From: Pseudomonas sp. A34-9
Lineage (GTDB): Bacteria; Pseudomonadota; Gammaproteobacteria; Pseudomonadales; Pseudomonadaceae
NCBI RefSeq assembly: GCF_029543085.1
Contig: NZ_CP119967.1
Location: 1,514,501 to 1,578,500, forward strand
Direction of reading: 5' to 3'
Length of the DNA: 64,000 nucleotides
Each line of letters begins with the position of its first letter. The stretch's first letter is position 1. This document shows positions 61,338 to 64,000 of this stretch, piece after piece. A program made the position numbers and the translations under genes. Under the pieces are notes generated by a model. That model worked only from the letters and a program-made list of their open reading frames with translations. It was not told where the DNA came from and made no database searches.

Positions 61338-62357
61338 TCAAACCTCGACAGGCACCGACAATTTCGGGCTGCCAAGCGCATGCGTCTTCGCATCAAAAAA
61401 CCGCAACGCAACCCCGGTCCCTTCAAACACCTGCGCGTAATGGCGCTTCTGATGCTGAACGAACGCCGCACTGCGCGGATAAATCGAGATCGCCAGCGTC
61501 GCAGGTTTCGCCAGGCGCAGCGCCCGCACGATGTGCGCATCCTGCTCACCCAAGGCGTGACCAAAGATGCACAGACTGCCGCCATGCCCCAACAACTGCT
61601 CATAACAGAACGACAGATAATCCGAACTGCGAATGGTCTTGAGCTTGTCCGCGCTCGGCCCTTCGGTGACGAACAACGGCACGTCATCCAGCGTCTTGAG
61701 CGTATTGTTGATGGCGAAGCTGCCGAGAAGCGTGCCTTCGGTTGACGTCAGTTTTCGCGCGGTGCCGTCCTGATTGCGCACCAGATGCAGACCGCCGTGC
61801 AGGTACAGCAAACGCGATTTATCGGTGGTGCTTTCGCTCAGGTCGAAACTGGCATTCGGACCGTTGAACAGATCGTCGATGGCGTCGCTTTGATGTTGCA
61901 GCGCCCAGTAATTGAGCAAATCGTAATTGGTAGTGAACACGGTGCGATAGCGCGCCAGTTCTTCGTTCAACGTCGCCAGCGTCGAAGGCTTCACCAGTCG
62001 CCATGGAATGTGCACCGCGTGCACGGTGTTGATCAGCGCTTCCTTGATCGCGTAGTAGCGATTGCGCGGCGCCGCCGAGCTGACAGCCAACGCCTTGTTG
62101 ACCCGGCTGGTGGTTTTCAGTGCGCCGAGCACCTGCTCGAAACTGCGCGTCTGCATCGCGTCGAACACCGCCAGTTCCGACGCACTCAGCGGTTTTTCTT
62201 CCACGGTGCGGGCGTTCTCGAACAGCGAGTCGTAGCCGAAATCGTCCCACACTGCACGGCTGGCACCATTGCCTACCAGCAACCCGTTGAAATCGGTCGC
62301 GGCGCGCAAGGCGTTCCAGTCTTCGAGGGTGGCATCGACATCCAGAAAATCGGTCAT
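61338..62357 (-). CDS. DUF4917 SIR2-like protein
   Basis: 339 residues from the ATG at 62357; a 20-residue longer form from 62417 is possible. The order of motifs recalls SIR2-like NAD-binding proteins: [19 protein letters not shown] (residues about 22-40, the G-x-G-x-S nucleotide loop), [17 protein letters not shown] (TTNYD motif), [11 protein letters not shown] (the HG motif) and [15 protein letters not shown]. It fits DUF4917 (PF16263), a family of unknown function. SIR2-like domains of this type include NAD+-depleting antiphage effectors, but no partner gene is adjacent. Divergent from the Fe-alcohol dehydrogenase. Confidence 0.75.
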   Translation of the reverse strand: MTDFLDVDATLEDWNALRAATDFNGLLVGNGASRAVWDDFGYDSLFENARTVEEKPLSASELAVFDAMQTRSFEQVLGALKTTSRVNKALAVSSAAPRNRYYAIKEALINTVHAVHIPWRLVKPSTLATLNEELARYRTVFTTNYDLLNYWALQHQSDAIDDLFNGPNASFDLSESTTDKSRLLYLHGGLHLVRNQDGTARKLTSTEGTLLGSFAINNTLKTLDDVPLFVTEGPSADKLKTIRSSDYLSFCYEQLLGHGGSLCIFGHALGEQDAHIVRALRLAKPATLAISIYPRSAAFVQHQKRHYAQVFEGTGVALRFFDAKTHALGSPKLSVPVEV

Positions 62358-62441
62358 TGCGTAGGCGGTCTCAAAACAAAGGGGCTGATGGGCGGCGACT
62401 TTATCACGAGCGGGCATTGAGCCAGATCAACATCCGCCGTG

Positions 62442-62453
62442 ACCGATCGGTCG
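62442..62453. promoter_or_regulatory. 12-bp perfect palindrome between DUF4917 and Fe-ADH genes
   Basis: GACCGATCGGTC, followed by GATC, 60 bp upstream of the Fe-ADH ATG and 85 bp upstream of the DUF4917 ATG. Resembles TetR-type operators in form; the responsible protein is not identifiable here. Confidence 0.4.
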
Positions 62454-62512
62454 ATCCTGTGTCTATCCGCCGGATCGCAGCAGTCGATTCGGCCCCAGTC
62501 AGGAGACGCACG

Positions 62513-63661
62513 ATGAGCAGCACCTTTTTCATTCCGGCAGTCAACATCATGGGCAGTGGCTGCCTCGACGAAGCCATGATCGCGATCCGCAACTATGGTT
62601 TTCGCAAGGCGCTGATCGTCACCGACACCGGGCTGGCCAAGGCTGGCGTGGCCACCCTGATCGCCGAGAAGCTGGCGATGCAGGACATCGATTCGGTGAT
62701 CTTCGACGGCGCCAGACCGAACCCGAGCATCGCCAATGTCGAGTCGGGTCTGGAGTTGCTAAAGGAAAGTCGCTGCGATTTCGTCATCTCGCTGGGCGGC
62801 GGTTCGCCTCACGATTGCGCCAAGGGCATCGCCCTGTGTGCGACCAACGGCGGACAGATCGCTGATTACGAAGGCGTCGATCAATCGAGCAAGCCGCAAC
62901 TGCCGCTGATCGCCATCAACACCACCGCCGGTACCGCCAGCGAGATGACTCGGTTCTGCATCATCACCGACGAATCGCGCCACGTAAAAATGGCCATCGT
63001 CGATCGTAACGTCACACCGCTGCTGTCGGTCAACGACCCGGAGCTGATGGTTGCCATGCCCAAGGGCCTGACCGCCGCCACCGGCATGGACGCACTGACC
63101 CACGCCATCGAAGCCTACGTCTCGACCGCTGCCAACCCGATCACCGATGCCTGCGCGTTGCAAGCCATGACCCTGATCAGCAGCAACCTGCGCCTGGCGG
63201 TACGCGACGGCAGCGACCTCGCCGCGCGGGAGAACATGGCGTACGCGCAGTTCCTCGCCGGCATGGCCTTCAACAATGCCTCGCTTGGTTACGTGCATGC
63301 GATGGCGCATCAATTGGGCGGTTTCTACGACTTGCCCCATGGCGTGTGCAACGCCGTGCTGCTGCCCCACGTGCAGACGTTCAATGCGCTGGTCTGTGCC
63401 GAACGGCTGACCGATGTTGCCCACGCGATGGGCGCCGACATTCGCGGCTTCAGCGCGGAAGAGGGCGCGCAGGCAGCGATCAATGCGATCCGTTGCCTGG
63501 CCAAAGATGTCGAGATTCCCGGTGGTTTGCGTGAACTCGGCGCCAAGCTCAGCGACATTCCGATCCTCGCCACCAACGCTCTGAAAGACGCCTGCGGGTT
63601 GACCAATCCACGAGCGGCGGATCAGCGCCAGATCGAGGAGATCTTTCGCAACGCGTTTTGA
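62513..63661 (+). CDS. Iron-containing alcohol dehydrogenase (type III)
   Basis: 382 residues from the ATG at 62513, with AGGAG upstream. [17 protein letters not shown] is the family start, [18 protein letters not shown] the NAD-binding GGGSxxD segment, and [19 protein letters not shown] follows. The metal ligands are the Asp/His of [14 protein letters not shown] and the His of [26 protein letters not shown]. Length and sequence resemble YiaY/AdhB/ErcA; the substrate alcohol cannot be fixed. Confidence 0.93.
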   Translation: MSSTFFIPAVNIMGSGCLDEAMIAIRNYGFRKALIVTDTGLAKAGVATLIAEKLAMQDIDSVIFDGARPNPSIANVESGLELLKESRCDFVISLGGGSPHDCAKGIALCATNGGQIADYEGVDQSSKPQLPLIAINTTAGTASEMTRFCIITDESRHVKMAIVDRNVTPLLSVNDPELMVAMPKGLTAATGMDALTHAIEAYVSTAANPITDACALQAMTLISSNLRLAVRDGSDLAARENMAYAQFLAGMAFNNASLGYVHAMAHQLGGFYDLPHGVCNAVLLPHVQTFNALVCAERLTDVAHAMGADIRGFSAEEGAQAAINAIRCLAKDVEIPGGLRELGAKLSDIPILATNALKDACGLTNPRAADQRQIEEIFRNAF

Positions 63662-63673
63662 AAACATGAGGAT

Positions 63674-63704
63674 GGGCGAACAGCCTTAACCGGTCTGTTT
63701 GCCC
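63674..63704. terminator. Possible terminator hairpin after Fe-ADH gene
   Basis: Stem GGGCGAACAG / CTGTTTGCCC with one G-T pair and an 11-base loop; it also spans the stop codon of the convergent partial gene. The T-tract is poor (GTCTTG). Confidence 0.4.
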
Positions 63705-64000
63705 GTCTTGCGTGCCCCGATCACTGTAAATGTTCGAACGCGCGCCCAGTCTGACTTTTTGCCATCTGCACGGTGAATGGCCGAAATTCGATGCTCGCCG
63801 ACAGAAAACCTTATGGGTTTTTCTGTGGCCCATTTGCCTTGCTGGTTGACCAATGCGTAAGCAATCCAGAGGTCCTTGTCCAGGTCGATGATGTCGACCA
63901 TACCTTCGGGGTGTTGTACGTCGCCTTTGATAATCACCGGCTCATCCAGCACCTTGCTTTCTCGCGGTTCAGCAATCGCCGGCACGTCGAGCCCCGATTC
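63686..64000 (-). CDS. 3' part of an unidentified gene
   Basis: The last 104 codons are in the window; the reading frame is open to the right edge (ESGLDVPAIAEPRESKVLDE...). The sequence has beta-strand character (KDLWIAYALVNQQGKWATEK, WARVRTFTVIG) and a basic end (GARKTGKQTG), which could be an Ig-like or other beta-sandwich domain at the end of a larger protein. I do not recognise it. A GTG at 63985 could start a short form but the frame continues upstream. Confidence 0.6.
   Translation of the reverse strand, partial: ESGLDVPAIAEPRESKVLDEPVIIKGDVQHPEGMVDIIDLDKDLWIAYALVNQQGKWATEKPIRFSVGEHRISAIHRADGKKSDWARVRTFTVIGARKTGKQTG

Noticed and set aside
61338..62417. Calling a defence island around the SIR2-like gene
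   Set aside because: Neighbours are an aldolase unit and an alcohol dehydrogenase; no other defence, mobile or recombinase gene is near.

Overview
The window looks like the chromosome of a fluorescent-group Pseudomonas. It is GC-rich, carries about sixteen copies of Pseudomonas-type REP doublets of two families (core GTAGGAGCTGCCGAAGGCTG and core GTGGGAGCGAGCCTGCTCGC), a complete protocatechuate (pca) gene set, a TtgABC/MexAB-OprM-type efflux operon and an ANR-type box. No rRNA, tRNA, CRISPR array, transposase or prophage genes were seen.

Layout. 1-12.3 kb: start of a branched-chain amino-acid binding protein (partial), a DUF2288 protein, a large tubulin/FtsZ-superfamily protein (1363-3561), a 3-hydroxyisobutyrate-dehydrogenase-like enzyme whose 3' end overlaps a MHYT-GGDEF-EAL cyclic-di-GMP protein, a YkgJ cysteine-cluster protein, a spinster-type MFS transporter and rapA. 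12.3-19.6 kb: a small charged protein, an aminotransferase-V/RidA pair under a LysR gene, two mini-genes (the second very probably ccoM, with an ANR box upstream), a roughly 950-bp gene-free patch holding an inverted 190-bp duplication around a MITE-like element, and a Pit phosphate transporter.

19.6-33.1 kb is the aromatic-catabolism block: pcaR, pcaK, pcaIJ, pcaF, pcaHG, pcaT, pcaB, pcaD, pcaC. Together they cover regulation, uptake and every step from protocatechuate to succinyl-CoA plus acetyl-CoA. PcaR-type boxes lie before pcaR, pcaK and pcaI, and Crc/Hfq CA motifs (AANAANAA) lie at pcaK, pcaH, pcaT and the nearby OprD-family porin. A trans-aconitate-methyltransferase-like gene sits between pcaC and the porin.

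33.4-40.1 kb: ttgABC with divergent ttgR and a TtgR operator. 40.3-43.7 kb: an ArsR repressor, MFS transporter and XenB-type ene-reductase in one run, divergent from acpH, with a strong dyad between. 43.7-49.8 kb: ornithine-lipid genes olsBA, a degenerate acyl-CoA-dehydrogenase-like protein, a beta-lactamase-fold hydrolase coupled to a small Cys-rich anchored protein, YceI and a phospholipase-D-family synthase. 49.8-58.8 kb: bglX, a LemA/TPM-domain operon, a second MITE-like copy, a PF13679-type methyltransferase, an EamA transporter, a DJ-1/PfpI protein, an RHH protein and a YegP protein. 58.9-64 kb: a class-II aldolase/DapA-family pair divergent from an XRE-cupin regulator with a 17-bp operator candidate, a DUF4917 SIR2-like protein, an iron-containing alcohol dehydrogenase and a partial unknown gene.

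The least explained items are the chromosomal tubulin-like protein, the SIR2-like DUF4917 protein, the aldolase/DapA/XRE-cupin module and the MITE/inverted-duplication patch. All functions are read from sequence motifs and remembered family features; no database search was run.
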